Notes: generated by a model not told the origin, from the sequence alone. Shown: positions 36,074 through 44,401, counted from the first letter of the stretch. The stretch is DNA of 64,000 nucleotides from Spelaeicoccus albus (GCF_013409065.1 NZ_JACBZP010000001.1:1488001-1552000), one strand, 5' to 3'. Numbers and translations: made by a program.

Positions 36074-36801
36074 GTGGGCTCCAATGCTGAAGTTAGGTCG
36101 GCGGCAGTCAGTTGCGCCTGACTGATCAATTCGTCCTGCCGCTGTTCGGCGCGAACGCTCGGCGCCATGATCGTGACGACTCCGGTCAGATTCCCGGATC
36201 CGGAGAATACCGGGGCGCTCGCGCCCCACACTCCTTCGTCAAGTTCGCTGTCACTCATGGCATATCGATGAGCGCGCACTTGCTCCAACTGACGGAACAG
36301 GGCCTGTTTGCCGGACGACTGGACGTGGAGGGCGGCCAGGATGTCCCGTGCGTCGGCCGGCTGAAGAAACGCGAGAATTGCCAATGCGCTCGCACCGCGT
36401 GTCAACGGCTGCGCTCGCCCGGGCGAGTATGAACACCTGAGTATGTGGCGACCCTCGGCCGACTCCACGCAGAGGGCCTCAGTTCCACTCGGAATGAGAT
36501 AGGCGGCGAGTTCGCCGGAGCTCTCTGCGGCGCGTCGCAGGTGGGTTGTGATGGGACTGTTGGCGAGCGCTTCGCGACGGTAGCTTTCGGCAAACCGCAG
36601 CGACTCGGCACCACAACAGAACTGTCCTCGGCGCGGTCCGCGATTCACGAGACCGGCATCGACGAGGGCGTCGAGTTTGCGATATACGGCGCTTTGCGGA
36701 ATACCGGTGAGTGCGGAGATTTCGCGGACGCTCAAGGATCCGGCGCGGGCGATCGCGAGTTGAATCGCGAGTAGCCGAGGAACTGGAGTTTGAGTTGGCA
36801 C
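36070..36801 (-). CDS. IclR family transcriptional regulator
   Basis: The 243-aa protein starts at a GTG codon. The N-terminal winged HTH (about residues 5-65) includes LSVREISALTGIPQSAVYRKLDALVDAGLV. The C-terminal IclR effector domain (about 75-240) has GTEALCVESAEGRHILRCSYSPGRAQPLTRGASALAIL split by usual loops. It overlaps the ureohydrolase start by 4 bases, so it regulates the operon it leads. An inverted repeat lies about 46 bases upstream. Confidence 0.88.
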   Translation of the reverse strand: MPTQTPVPRLLAIQLAIARAGSLSVREISALTGIPQSAVYRKLDALVDAGLVNRGPRRGQFCCGAESLRFAESYRREALANSPITTHLRRAAESSGELAAYLIPSGTEALCVESAEGRHILRCSYSPGRAQPLTRGASALAILAFLQPADARDILAALHVQSSGKQALFRQLEQVRAHRYAMSDSELDEGVWGASAPVFSGSGNLTGVVTIMAPSVRAEQRQDELISQAQLTAADLTSALEPT

Positions 36802-36846
36802 GATCCGATAGTAGTGAGCCGCGTCACGGTCCGCCTAGCTAAAGTT

Positions 36847-36859
36847 CCCACGCTGTGGG
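36847..36859. promoter_or_regulatory. CCCAC-GCT-GTGGG inverted repeat
   Basis: A 5-bp inverted repeat with a 3-base spacer lies about 46 bases upstream of the GTG start of the IclR gene. IclR proteins often bind short palindromes at such a place. It could also be a chance GC-rich repeat. Confidence 0.3.
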
Positions 36860-36919
36860 GATTGAGTGGTCGGTGCCTACCAGTAACCGCCCGAAAAATG
36901 TCGTTGTCGGTGCTGCGGT

Positions 36920-37279
36920 TTAGTCTGATGCCACCTTGAAACGTTGTTCGAATAAATTTTCGAGAAAGATGGTAAAGGCTCTTCCAATCACGACGAAGAC
37001 TAGCGCTGCGCCGAGTGAAAGGATCGTGACGTGTCCGAGGGGTTTCGAAGCGGCAGCAAAGCCCGCACCGCTGACTTGGTCGGCGTCGCGCAGGCTCGCA
37101 TTCTCTCGAGCCTGTCCGGGAGCCGTCCATACGGCAGTGAAACAGACGGCCAGCTAGGCCACAACGCTCAGAATTCCGGCGAGGATTCAGCGAAAATTGG
37201 ACACTGGTGCCTGGGCGGAGGGCAGGGGTTCTCGGCGCAAGCGTTCGTGTGGTACGTCGGAATATTACGAAGGCTGCCT
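36920..37279 (-). pseudogene. Possible decayed C-terminus of a membrane protein
   Basis: Read on the minus strand in the frame that ends at TAA 36920-36922, the sequence looks like protein. A hydrophobic helix (ILAGILSVVA, stop, LAVCFTAVW) is followed by a small loop and a second helix (VTILSLGAALVFVVIG) with a charged tail. Two stops break it, TAG at 37154-37156 and TGA at 37187-37189. No start codon with a ribosome-binding site is visible. I read it as the remnant of a two-helix membrane protein end. It fills the otherwise gene-free 479-base gap between the IclR gene and the flavoenzyme gene. Confidence 0.35.
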
Positions 37280-37280
37280 C

Positions 37281-38441
37281 TTACCGTGTCGCTTCTTGAA
37301 ACCGGTCGAGTCGGAATTGTTCGAGGGCCGGCGTGCGGGTTCCCGTGGTGAGTTCGTTCGCGATGGTTTCTGCCAGGTAAGCGGCCAGCGTGACGCCGCT
37401 GTGGGTGGCGATGGCGAAAACATGGCGGTCGGGGTCGACCCAATCGGCGATGGTGACTCCGTCATTGGGCAGCACACGGTTGCCGAGTTTGACCGTGTCG
37501 ATGTGCGCCGTTTCAAGTTCCGGCAGTAGGCGGCGTGCGCGGTCGAGGAGTAGGTCGGGCACTTGCCACAACGCCGGGTCGTGGATGTCCCATCGGCTGG
37601 CCGTCGAGTGGTCGGTCAGGGTGATTCCGCCATTGACCGCCGGCCGCAGCGACACGTCGCTCGTATGGATGATGTGCTCGAGGCGGGCAGGGGTTGGTGT
37701 GGTCGTGCACGTCATGCCGACCGTCGGGTGCTCTTCCGGTGTCCGGCCCGAGGCGGCAATCGAGGTGGTCGTGGGCATGATTGGAAAATCGACGCCGATG
37801 GATTCGGCAATGCGTTTGATGCCGTTGCCTGCCGTGAGGGTGGTGACGTCTGTCGATAGCTCGGTTTCAGTACCGTCGCCGGTGGTGGCGATGGCCTGGC
37901 CGGTGGATGTCAGGTGGGTGACTGTGTGGAACGGCAGGAATGTCGCCCCGAGACGGATCGCCGCCTCGATGAGACTGGAGCACATCAGCTGCGTGTCGAT
38001 CCAACCCTCGTCAGGGTAGAAGGCGCCGCCGGCCGGGTTATGCAGCGTCAACGACGGTTCGAGCGAGGCCAGCCGGTCGGGCGTCAGACGTTCGACCGGA
38101 TAGTCCCAATCGCGTAGCCTGTCGATCTTCGCCTCGAGCACGGCCATGGCCTCGGCGTCGTGGACGATCTGGACATTGCCGGTCTGGTGGAACCAGCTAC
38201 GGCCGCCGAATTCGCGAGCTTGCCGTGCGTGCGCACGCATCCCGAGCATGTTCAGATCCGCGTATGCTTGCGGTGTTTTGCCGTTCGAATTGACCCAGGC
38301 GAAACTTGCGGACGTCGTGCCGTGACCGGCCTCCCCAGCGTCCACGATTGTCACCTCATGTCCGCCGGCGGCCAACTGATAAGCGAGCGAACTGCCGATG
38401 ACGCCGGCTCCGATCACCACATGCGATTGTCTAGACACCAT
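37281..38441 (-). CDS. FAD-dependent oxidoreductase (DAO family), paralog of the 41.2-kb gene
   Basis: The 386-aa protein has the Rossmann motif VVIGAGVIGSSLAYQLAAGG (residues 8-27) and IVDAGE. It shares special blocks with the flavoenzyme at 41156-42262: TSASFAWVNSNGK with DLN, YPDEGWIDT and ATHSGVT near the C-terminus. These mark one subfamily of DAO-type amine oxidases. It is the last gene of a five-gene operon (flavoenzyme, SBP, permease, ATPase, flavoenzyme), starting 22 bases after the ATPase stop with a GAAGGGA Shine-Dalgarno. It probably oxidises the imported amino compound or its product. Confidence 0.9.
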   Translation of the reverse strand: MVSRQSHVVIGAGVIGSSLAYQLAAGGHEVTIVDAGEAGHGTTSASFAWVNSNGKTPQAYADLNMLGMRAHARQAREFGGRSWFHQTGNVQIVHDAEAMAVLEAKIDRLRDWDYPVERLTPDRLASLEPSLTLHNPAGGAFYPDEGWIDTQLMCSSLIEAAIRLGATFLPFHTVTHLTSTGQAIATTGDGTETELSTDVTTLTAGNGIKRIAESIGVDFPIMPTTTSIAASGRTPEEHPTVGMTCTTTPTPARLEHIIHTSDVSLRPAVNGGITLTDHSTASRWDIHDPALWQVPDLLLDRARRLLPELETAHIDTVKLGNRVLPNDGVTIADWVDPDRHVFAIATHSGVTLAAYLAETIANELTTGTRTPALEQFRLDRFQEATR

Positions 38442-38463
38442 TGCATCCCTTCAAAAAATTGGT

Positions 38464-39237
38464 TCAGTGAGATGAGACGGATGAGAAGAACTTCTTGGCC
38501 CTCGCCGTCTGCGGATTGTGCAGCAGATCGCGCGGCCTGCCGCGCTCGATGATGTGCCCGGCGTCCATCATGATGACTTCGTCCGCCACATCTTCGGCGA
38601 ACTTCATCTCGTGCGTGACGATGAGCATCGTCGAGCCTTGCGCGGCCAGGTCGCGCATCACGGCCAGCACTTCGCCGACCAGCTCCGGGTCGAGCGCGCT
38701 CGTCGGCTCGTCGAACAAGAGCAGTCGCGGTTCCATTGCCAGCGCCCGTGCGATCGCCACCCGCTGCTGCTGGCCGCCCGAAAGCTCGTTGGGGTAGTGG
38801 TCCTTCTTCTCGAACAGTCCCACCGAGTGCAGCACGCGCTCGCCGGTCGCCACCGCTTCGGCCTTCGACTTCTTCCGCACCGTCATGGGCGCGAGCGTGA
38901 TGTTCTCCAAGGCCGTGAAATTCGGGAAGAGGTTGAAATTCTGGAACACCATCCCGAAATTCACCGCTTGCTTCCGGGCAATGTATTTCGACACCGGTCG
39001 TCGATGATTGCCGTGGACTTGTTGACCGATCATCTCGCCTTCGAAGAAGATGCCGCCGCTGTTGATCGACTCCAGCATGTTGATCGTGCGGAGCATCGTG
39101 CTCTTCCCGGACCCGGACGGCCCGACGATGCACGTTACGGACCCCGGCCGGACGGCGAGGTTGATGTCCGTGAGCGCTTCGAAGTCGCCGAACTTCTTGC
39201 AGACGTCCACGAGCTCGAGCAGATTACCTGTCGTCAT
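38464..39237 (-). CDS. Polar amino acid ABC importer ATPase
   Basis: The 257-aa protein starts at ATG 39237, overlapping the permease stop by 4 bases; the open frame further upstream is a permease shadow. Motifs are Walker A GPSGSGKST, Q-loop FQNFNLFPNFTALEN, signature [19 protein letters not shown], Walker B LLLFDEP and switch His IVTHE. An insertion of about 20 residues (NHRRPVSKYIARKQ) before the Q-loop is longer than in GlnQ. It works with the permease and binding protein upstream. Confidence 0.93.
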   Translation of the reverse strand: MTTGNLLELVDVCKKFGDFEALTDINLAVRPGSVTCIVGPSGSGKSTMLRTINMLESINSGGIFFEGEMIGQQVHGNHRRPVSKYIARKQAVNFGMVFQNFNLFPNFTALENITLAPMTVRKKSKAEAVATGERVLHSVGLFEKKDHYPNELSGGQQQRVAIARALAMEPRLLLFDEPTSALDPELVGEVLAVMRDLAAQGSTMLIVTHEMKFAEDVADEVIMMDAGHIIERGRPRDLLHNPQTARAKKFFSSVSSH

Positions 39238-40187
39238 TCCATCCTCCCCGACGCCGGTCCGTTTTCCAGCGCCTGCGCTGCAGGCGCCTTCGCCGTGTTC
39301 GGCCCGGGACCTCGCCTCGTGGTGAATCCGCGAGCATATCGCCGCTCCAGCATCGACTGGCCGAGCATGGCCAGGCTCGTGAGCACCAGATACCAGATCA
39401 CCGCCACGGTGAGCAGCGGAATCGTCTCGAAGTTGACCGCGTAGATCGTCTGTACCGTCGTGAGCAGTTCGGTATAGCCGATCACAGACACGAGCGAGGT
39501 GCTCTTGAAGATCGTGATCACCTCGTTGGCCAGGGCCGGCGTGATGGTCCGCACCAGTTGCGGGCCGAGCACCTTCACATAGGACGTGAACGGCGCCAGC
39601 CCCAGCGCTCGGCACGCTTCGAACTGCCCGGTCGACAGCGATTGGACGCCGCCGCGGAATATTTCTGCCGAATAGGCACCGAGATAGATCGCCAGTCCGA
39701 TGACTGCGGCGCTGAACCGGGAGATCACCGAATTTGCCGAGATGCTGGCGAATGTCGGCCCGAACGGTATTCCGATCGAGAAGTTCGGCACGAGCGCCCC
39801 GAAGAAGAACACCACCAGCAGCATCACCAGCGGCGGCATCGCCCGCATTACCCAGATGTAGAGCACCGCAAGAGTGCGTAAAACCACCAGGTTCGACATT
39901 CTGCACCACGCCGTGATGACGCCGAGGACGAGTCCGATGACGGTCGTCAACAGGGTCAGCTCGATCGTGTGCAGCAGGCCTGTCATGACGATCTGGCTGA
40001 GCAGGTACGACCCAATGACGTCCCAATGCCAGTTGTCGTTGAAGATGAAGAAGTGAACGAGAACCAGGGCGACGTAAATCGCTAGGACATAGGTGATCCA
40101 TTCCTTGATGCTGATGTTCGACCGGATCGGCAGGCCCGCCAGCTGCCGAAGTTTCGACGGGTCTTGTTGCTTGACTTCAGATGTCAT
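39234..40187 (-). CDS. Polar amino acid ABC importer permease
   Basis: The 317-aa membrane protein has a cytoplasmic N-terminus of about 30 residues. The spans include GLLHTIELTLLTTVIGLVLG, VLYIWVMRAMPPLVML and the EAA loop EACRALGLAPFTSYVKVLGPQ. The usual FRGTP motif of amino acid permeases reads MRAMP here. It starts 15 bases after the binding-protein stop and is coupled to the ATPase by a 4-base overlap. Confidence 0.92.
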   Translation of the reverse strand: MTSEVKQQDPSKLRQLAGLPIRSNISIKEWITYVLAIYVALVLVHFFIFNDNWHWDVIGSYLLSQIVMTGLLHTIELTLLTTVIGLVLGVITAWCRMSNLVVLRTLAVLYIWVMRAMPPLVMLLVVFFFGALVPNFSIGIPFGPTFASISANSVISRFSAAVIGLAIYLGAYSAEIFRGGVQSLSTGQFEACRALGLAPFTSYVKVLGPQLVRTITPALANEVITIFKSTSLVSVIGYTELLTTVQTIYAVNFETIPLLTVAVIWYLVLTSLAMLGQSMLERRYARGFTTRRGPGPNTAKAPAAQALENGPASGRME

Positions 40188-40202
40188 TTGTCCACCGCCG
40201 CG

Positions 40203-41120
40203 TTAGCTCTCGAGTTTGGGGCCAGTGTTGAGAGGCATCTTCGGCATGGCGAAGCCTTCTTGGCCCCACTTGTCGATGAGCTGCTTGTACTTGCCCGTCT
40301 CGACGAGCTTGAGCAGCGCCGCCCGGAGAGCATCACGGAATTTGCTGTTGTCCTTGTTGATGCCGATTCCGTAGGGACCGATCTTTTGCTGGAAGACGAT
40401 CTTGTACAGATCCGGTGACTTCTTGGCGTTGTAGAGCATTGCCGGTGAATCGCCCCAGAACGCGTCCGCCTGGGAACTCTTCACCGAGAGCAGGGCAGCG
40501 CCGGAATCTCCGTAGCCATTGCTCTGCACCTTCTTCTTACCTGCAGCGACGCACGCCTTCGACGCTTTGCTGATCAGGCCCTGCTGAGCCGTACCGCGAA
40601 CGTAGCCGACCTTCAGACCGCAGAGATCCTTGTTGGGCTTGATCTTGTCGGCCTTGAAGTCACTGGAGGTGAGGATGGCCGTGCCGGTCTGCAGGTAGTC
40701 GATGAAGTCGATCTTCTTCTGACGTTCCTTGAAGTCGCCGATCGACGCGACAACGTCGAATCGTTTGGATTCCAGGCCCGGCACCATGGCATCGAACTGA
40801 CCCTTTTGCAGATTGAGCTTGATGCCCATGACGGTGGCGGCGCTATTGAGCAGATCCGGCACCAGGCCAACGATTTTGCCATTGCTATCCGTGAACTTAA
40901 CCGGCGCGACGTCCGGATTGATCGACGCCGTGAAGCTGCCGCGTTTCTGGTACTTTTCCGGCACCATCGCCGCGATCTTCTTGTCCTTCGTGACTTCGAT
41001 CGTCTTGCCGACGTCTTTGGATTTCGTATTGGCTCCCGAGTCGTCCGGGTTCGCGCACGCCGTCATGCTTGCTGCGAGGGCGAGCGCCGTAAAAAGGGTG
41101 ATGCCTAGTCGGGCTTTCAT
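40203..41120 (-). CDS. Polar amino acid ABC importer, substrate-binding lipoprotein (SBP family 3)
   Basis: The 305-aa product starts at ATG 41120 behind AAGGGAG. It has a signal sequence with lipobox MTAC (Cys22). The SBP_bac_3 body contains ASINPDVAPVKFTDSNGKIVG, GLVPDLLNSAATVMG, and ESKRFDVVASIGDFKERQKKIDF, the usual ligand and hinge regions of amino-acid and opine binding proteins. It lies between the two flavoenzyme genes of the operon. Confidence 0.92.
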   Translation of the reverse strand: MKARLGITLFTALALAASMTACANPDDSGANTKSKDVGKTIEVTKDKKIAAMVPEKYQKRGSFTASINPDVAPVKFTDSNGKIVGLVPDLLNSAATVMGIKLNLQKGQFDAMVPGLESKRFDVVASIGDFKERQKKIDFIDYLQTGTAILTSSDFKADKIKPNKDLCGLKVGYVRGTAQQGLISKASKACVAAGKKKVQSNGYGDSGAALLSVKSSQADAFWGDSPAMLYNAKKSPDLYKIVFQQKIGPYGIGINKDNSKFRDALRAALLKLVETGKYKQLIDKWGQEGFAMPKMPLNTGPKLES

Positions 41121-41155
41121 GTCGTGCTCCCTTGGGTGAATGCGTGACTTTCGAA

Positions 41156-42262
41156 TCAGGACAGGTCGTTGAATCGGTTGGGGTCGAATCGGCTGGTCAG
41201 CAGCTCGTTCTTGGTGCCGTTGACGATGTATTCGGTGATGAGTCGTCCGATGAGCGGGCCCATCGTCACGCCACTGTGCGTGACTGCTTCGAAGTAGTTG
41301 TCGATGCCGTCGACCGCGCCGACGCACGAAAACTGGTCTTCGGGAATGGGCCGGATCCCCATGAACACTCCGGCGATGGGGGCTGACTCGAGGATCGGCA
41401 GGAATCGCGCGGCCTTTTCGCGCATGAGCGCTATTAGCTCCGTCCGGTCGGTCGCCGCTCCTTGCGCCATGACGCCGTCGACGGCGTCCGCATGTGTGCG
41501 GACGCACCCGTTGACGTCCGGCCGGACTTCCACCTGATCGGACAGCACGATCTTGTCGATGTCGATATCGGGCGCGTAGAACTTGATGGTCATCCCCTTG
41601 GTCGGTGCCAGCGAAAGATGGCGGCCGACCAGCGCTGCCACGCGGTCGGCTTTCGGCCCAGCCGCGTTGACGACGACGTCGGTCAGGAACGTCGTTCCGT
41701 CGGCAAGAGTGAGCCGGTACGCCGACCCCTCTCGGTCGATCCGAGTGACGCCGCAGCCCTGTTGGTATTCGGCCCCGCACGCGGCGGCCGCCCCGATGAG
41801 TTCGCGAGTGGCGCCGTTGGTGTCGATCCACCCCTCGTCCGGGTAATGGGCGACGAACTCGCCCGGGTCGGCGATCCGTGCTTGCGGCAAGTGCTTGCCG
41901 AGCGCGGTGGCTGCATCGGTTTTCTCGACCCGGTAGCCCCACTCTTCGAGCTCGGCTGCGCGCTGTTCGAGGTTCGGTGTGAATGCTGCCTGGGCGAGCG
42001 TGCCGGTGAGGTGGAGCCAGTCCGCGGCGAGTTCGGACTTCAGCTTGTCGTACTCCCGCACGCCGGCGAAGTTGAGATCGAAATAGTCCCGGGGACGCTT
42101 ATTGCTGGCATTCAGCCATGCCATGCTCGCCGAGCTCGTGCCGCCGCCCGGCGTCGACGTGTCGATGGATTGAACATCGACTTCCGGATTCTGCGCCAAT
42201 CGGTAGGCGATCGATGCTCCGACGATGCCGGCGCCGATCACTGTGACTTTTTTGCGTGCCAT
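41156..42262 (-). CDS. FAD-dependent oxidoreductase (DAO family), first gene of the flavoenzyme/ABC operon
   Basis: The 368-aa protein starts at ATG 42262, with an AGGA motif upstream; a GTG at 42277 is possible. The Rossmann motif VTVIGAGIVGASIAYRLAQ is at residues 6-24. Shared subfamily blocks with the 37.3-kb paralog are SSASMAWLNASNK with DLN, YPDEGWIDT and VTHSGVTMG. The family covers glycine, sarcosine and D-amino acid oxidases, and the B subunits of opine oxidases. Its promoter region carries two AATCGATT motifs. Confidence 0.9.
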   Translation of the reverse strand: MARKKVTVIGAGIVGASIAYRLAQNPEVDVQSIDTSTPGGGTSSASMAWLNASNKRPRDYFDLNFAGVREYDKLKSELAADWLHLTGTLAQAAFTPNLEQRAAELEEWGYRVEKTDAATALGKHLPQARIADPGEFVAHYPDEGWIDTNGATRELIGAAAACGAEYQQGCGVTRIDREGSAYRLTLADGTTFLTDVVVNAAGPKADRVAALVGRHLSLAPTKGMTIKFYAPDIDIDKIVLSDQVEVRPDVNGCVRTHADAVDGVMAQGAATDRTELIALMREKAARFLPILESAPIAGVFMGIRPIPEDQFSCVGAVDGIDNYFEAVTHSGVTMGPLIGRLITEYIVNGTKNELLTSRFDPNRFNDLS

Positions 42263-42375
42263 TACGGGGTCCTGCACCTCTCGACGAACTGAAATTCACC
42301 GATCCATCGAGAACACGATTCGTCGATGAATCCTATGTGATATACGCCACTTCAGCGTAGATCCAGTTTCTGCAA

Positions 42376-42414
42376 CAAATAATCGATTGTCAATAGTTAA
42401 TCGATTGCTATTTG
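42376..42414. promoter_or_regulatory. Paired AATCGATT operators before the flavoenzyme/ABC operon
   Basis: Two AATCGATT palindromes (42381-42388 and 42399-42406) have an 18-base period. They lie within a wider inverted arrangement, with CAAAT at 42376-42380 on the left and TATTTG at 42409-42414 on the right. They are 119-144 bases upstream of the flavoenzyme start. A third copy lies before the GntR and opine dehydrogenase genes. Binding by that GntR protein is inferred. Confidence 0.5.
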
Positions 42415-42450
42415 GTCGAGCGAAGATGTGGCCACTGCCTGAATCGGCAG

Positions 42451-43173
42451 CTAATCGGTGATGGTGGTTCCGACTTCGCCGGCCACGTCGGCATCGTCTG
42501 CTTCGCCGGCTCGAGCGAGCATGATGTCGATGGTCCGCTGCAGATGGGCGGTGTGCAGTTCAACGGTGAGGTCGGCGTCGCGGGCCAGGACCGCGTCCAG
42601 AAGTTGCTTGTGGTTGGCCGCTACCTCGGCCTCCGAGTCGGGGGCGTCCTGCGTCGTCCAGCCGCGATAGAGCTCCGCCGATTCCGAGAGCTTGCGGCAG
42701 ATGTCGATGAGCGTGTCGTTGCGACACCCTTCGAAGAGCTTTTGGTGGAAAGCGGTATGCGCCCGCGCCCATTTGTCGTTGCGATGGGCCGGATCGTTGG
42801 GTGCGTACATGCTCAGGCCGGCCATCACGTGATGGGCCGCGAGAACTTCGGATTCCCAAGCCAGATCGTGGCGTTCAACCGCAAGTCGCAAGGCGGCGCA
42901 CTCGTTGATCTTGCGCGCATACATCAGGTCGACGACGTCCCTGATCGATAGGTTTTTCACGTGGAATCCGCGATTGTGCTCGACCTGGACCAGGCCCTGA
43001 GCGACCAATTGCGTCAGCGCTTCGCGGATCACGCTCACGCTGACCCCGAGACGAGCCTTCAGGTCTTCCGGGCTCAATCGCTCACCGGCGGTCAGTCGGC
43101 CCGACGTGATATCCGAATGTAGGCGGTCGAAGACGGCCTGCGTCTTGGTTGCGGAACTTCCACGCTTTGACAT
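42451..43173 (-). CDS. GntR family regulator, FCD type
   Basis: The 240-aa protein starts at ATG 43173 (MSKRGSS); an open frame of 53 residues upstream is not family-like. The N-terminal winged HTH includes LSPEDLKARLGVSVSVIREALTQLVAQGLV. The FCD domain shows RAHTAFHQKLFEGCRNDTL with a likely ligand His and later NHKQLLDAVLARDADL. It lies between the flavoenzyme/ABC operon (same strand, downstream) and the divergent opine dehydrogenase gene. Shared motifs on both sides suggest it controls both. Confidence 0.9.
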   Translation of the reverse strand: MSKRGSSATKTQAVFDRLHSDITSGRLTAGERLSPEDLKARLGVSVSVIREALTQLVAQGLVQVEHNRGFHVKNLSIRDVVDLMYARKINECAALRLAVERHDLAWESEVLAAHHVMAGLSMYAPNDPAHRNDKWARAHTAFHQKLFEGCRNDTLIDICRKLSESAELYRGWTTQDAPDSEAEVAANHKQLLDAVLARDADLTVELHTAHLQRTIDIMLARAGEADDADVAGEVGTTITD

Positions 43174-43198
43174 GAACGATAGTCTAACATTCTCGTAG

Positions 43199-43208
43199 AT
43201 AATCGATT
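43199..43208. promoter_or_regulatory. Third AATCGATT site, GntR/opine dehydrogenase intergenic region
   Basis: AATCGATT at 43201-43208, preceded by AT, lies in the 103-base gap between the divergent GntR gene (start 43173) and the opine dehydrogenase gene (start 43277). It matches the paired copies at 42381 and 42399. Its location would let one bound regulator affect both promoters. Confidence 0.5.
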
Positions 43209-43276
43209 CTTGTGATAATAAGTGAATACAACCTGGATCATCTGTTGGAACAGTCGTACCGAAACGAGGAAGTTCG

Positions 43277-44401
43277 ATGACGCAAGCAAAGACAGTTGCC
43301 GTATTGGGAGCAGGGAGCACCGGTCGAGCCATGGCGGGGTTCCTCGCCTTGTCCGGTTATCGCGTGCGGCTGTGGAACAGGCAGGGCGGCGACGAAACCG
43401 ACGAACTGGTCTCGGGCCTTGCCGCGACACCGGAATTGACGGTGTCCGGCCGACTCGAGGGCACGGCGGTGCTGGACGACGTGACCACGGACATCGGCGC
43501 GGCCGTGACGGACGCCGACGTGGTCGTTGTGTGCACCACCGCAAACGGGCATCACGATGTCGGGCGGCTCGTGGCAGGGTATTCAGCCGCGGATCAAGCC
43601 GTCTTGCTGATGCCGGCCGGCACGCTGGGGAGCCTGGAATTCGTGCGCGGCCTTGTTGCAGGCGGCTGCATCGCCACGCCATTGATCGCCGAAACGTCGA
43701 CCACCCTGTTCGGCAGTGCCTTGGACGGGGCGACCGGCGTACGCATTTCCGGGCAGAAGGCCCAGGTCGGAGTCGCTTCGTTGCCGAGCGGCCGTACCGA
43801 CGAGATTCGACGGCTTATTCCGGAGATACCGTTCGTCGACGTACCTGATGTGCTGCAGTCCGGGTTCGAAAACGTCGGCGCCTCGCTGCACGTGACACCG
43901 ATGGTGCTCAATGCGGGGTGGATCGAAACCCACGGAGGCACCTTCAAGTACTACCGTGAGGCCATCACGCCGGCAGTTGCGAACGTTGCAGCGCAAGTCG
44001 AAGAAGAGCGGATGCGCATTGCGAGCGCGTTCGGGTACCGGCCGACGCCGCTGTCGACGTACTTGACCCAGTCCGTCGGTGCCCCCGAGGGAACGCTGTA
44101 CGAGTCACTGCACGGCTGCGAAATGTATGCGGACGCGATTTCGCCCTCCCGGCTCGATCACCGGTTTCTCTGGGAAGATGCGCTCGCGGGAGTCGTGCCG
44201 CTCTTGTCGCTGGCCGAGGTCGCGGGGGTGCCGGCACCGACGATGCAGGCACTGGCGACGCTCGCCGGGCCGCTGCTGGGGCGCGACATGCTCGGCGAAG
44301 GGCGGAATGTGGACAATCTCGGGCTCGCCGGCATGACGGTCGAAGGCCTGCGGACGTTGGTCAGCGACGTCGACGCTTTTGATGCGTGGCGACGAGGCTA
44401 G
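43277..44401 (+). CDS. Octopine/nopaline dehydrogenase family protein
   Basis: The 374-aa protein has an N-terminal Rossmann domain with VLGAGSTGRAMAGFLALSG (residues 9-27) and WNR. The C-terminal NAD/NADP octopine/nopaline dehydrogenase domain has the diagnostic run: HVTPMVLNAG, then WIETHGG with the likely catalytic His, then FKYYREAITPAV and EEERMRIASAFG. Family members make or break opines (N-carboxyalkyl amino acids) by reductive condensation of an amino acid and a keto acid. A 5-base GAGGAAG-type Shine-Dalgarno precedes the ATG. It is divergent from the GntR gene and the flavoenzyme/ABC operon. Confidence 0.88.
   Translation: MTQAKTVAVLGAGSTGRAMAGFLALSGYRVRLWNRQGGDETDELVSGLAATPELTVSGRLEGTAVLDDVTTDIGAAVTDADVVVVCTTANGHHDVGRLVAGYSAADQAVLLMPAGTLGSLEFVRGLVAGGCIATPLIAETSTTLFGSALDGATGVRISGQKAQVGVASLPSGRTDEIRRLIPEIPFVDVPDVLQSGFENVGASLHVTPMVLNAGWIETHGGTFKYYREAITPAVANVAAQVEEERMRIASAFGYRPTPLSTYLTQSVGAPEGTLYESLHGCEMYADAISPSRLDHRFLWEDALAGVVPLLSLAEVAGVPAPTMQALATLAGPLLGRDMLGEGRNVDNLGLAGMTVEGLRTLVSDVDAFDAWRRG

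Noticed and set aside
39238-40101. Upstream extension of the ATPase frame making a 545-residue protein
   Set aside because: The extra part is the shadow of the permease gene. The ATG at 39237 overlaps the permease stop in the usual ATGA manner.
41121-41942. Upstream extension of the binding-protein frame making a 579-residue protein
   Set aside because: The extra part mirrors the flavoenzyme gene. The true signal peptide starts at 41120 behind a good Shine-Dalgarno.
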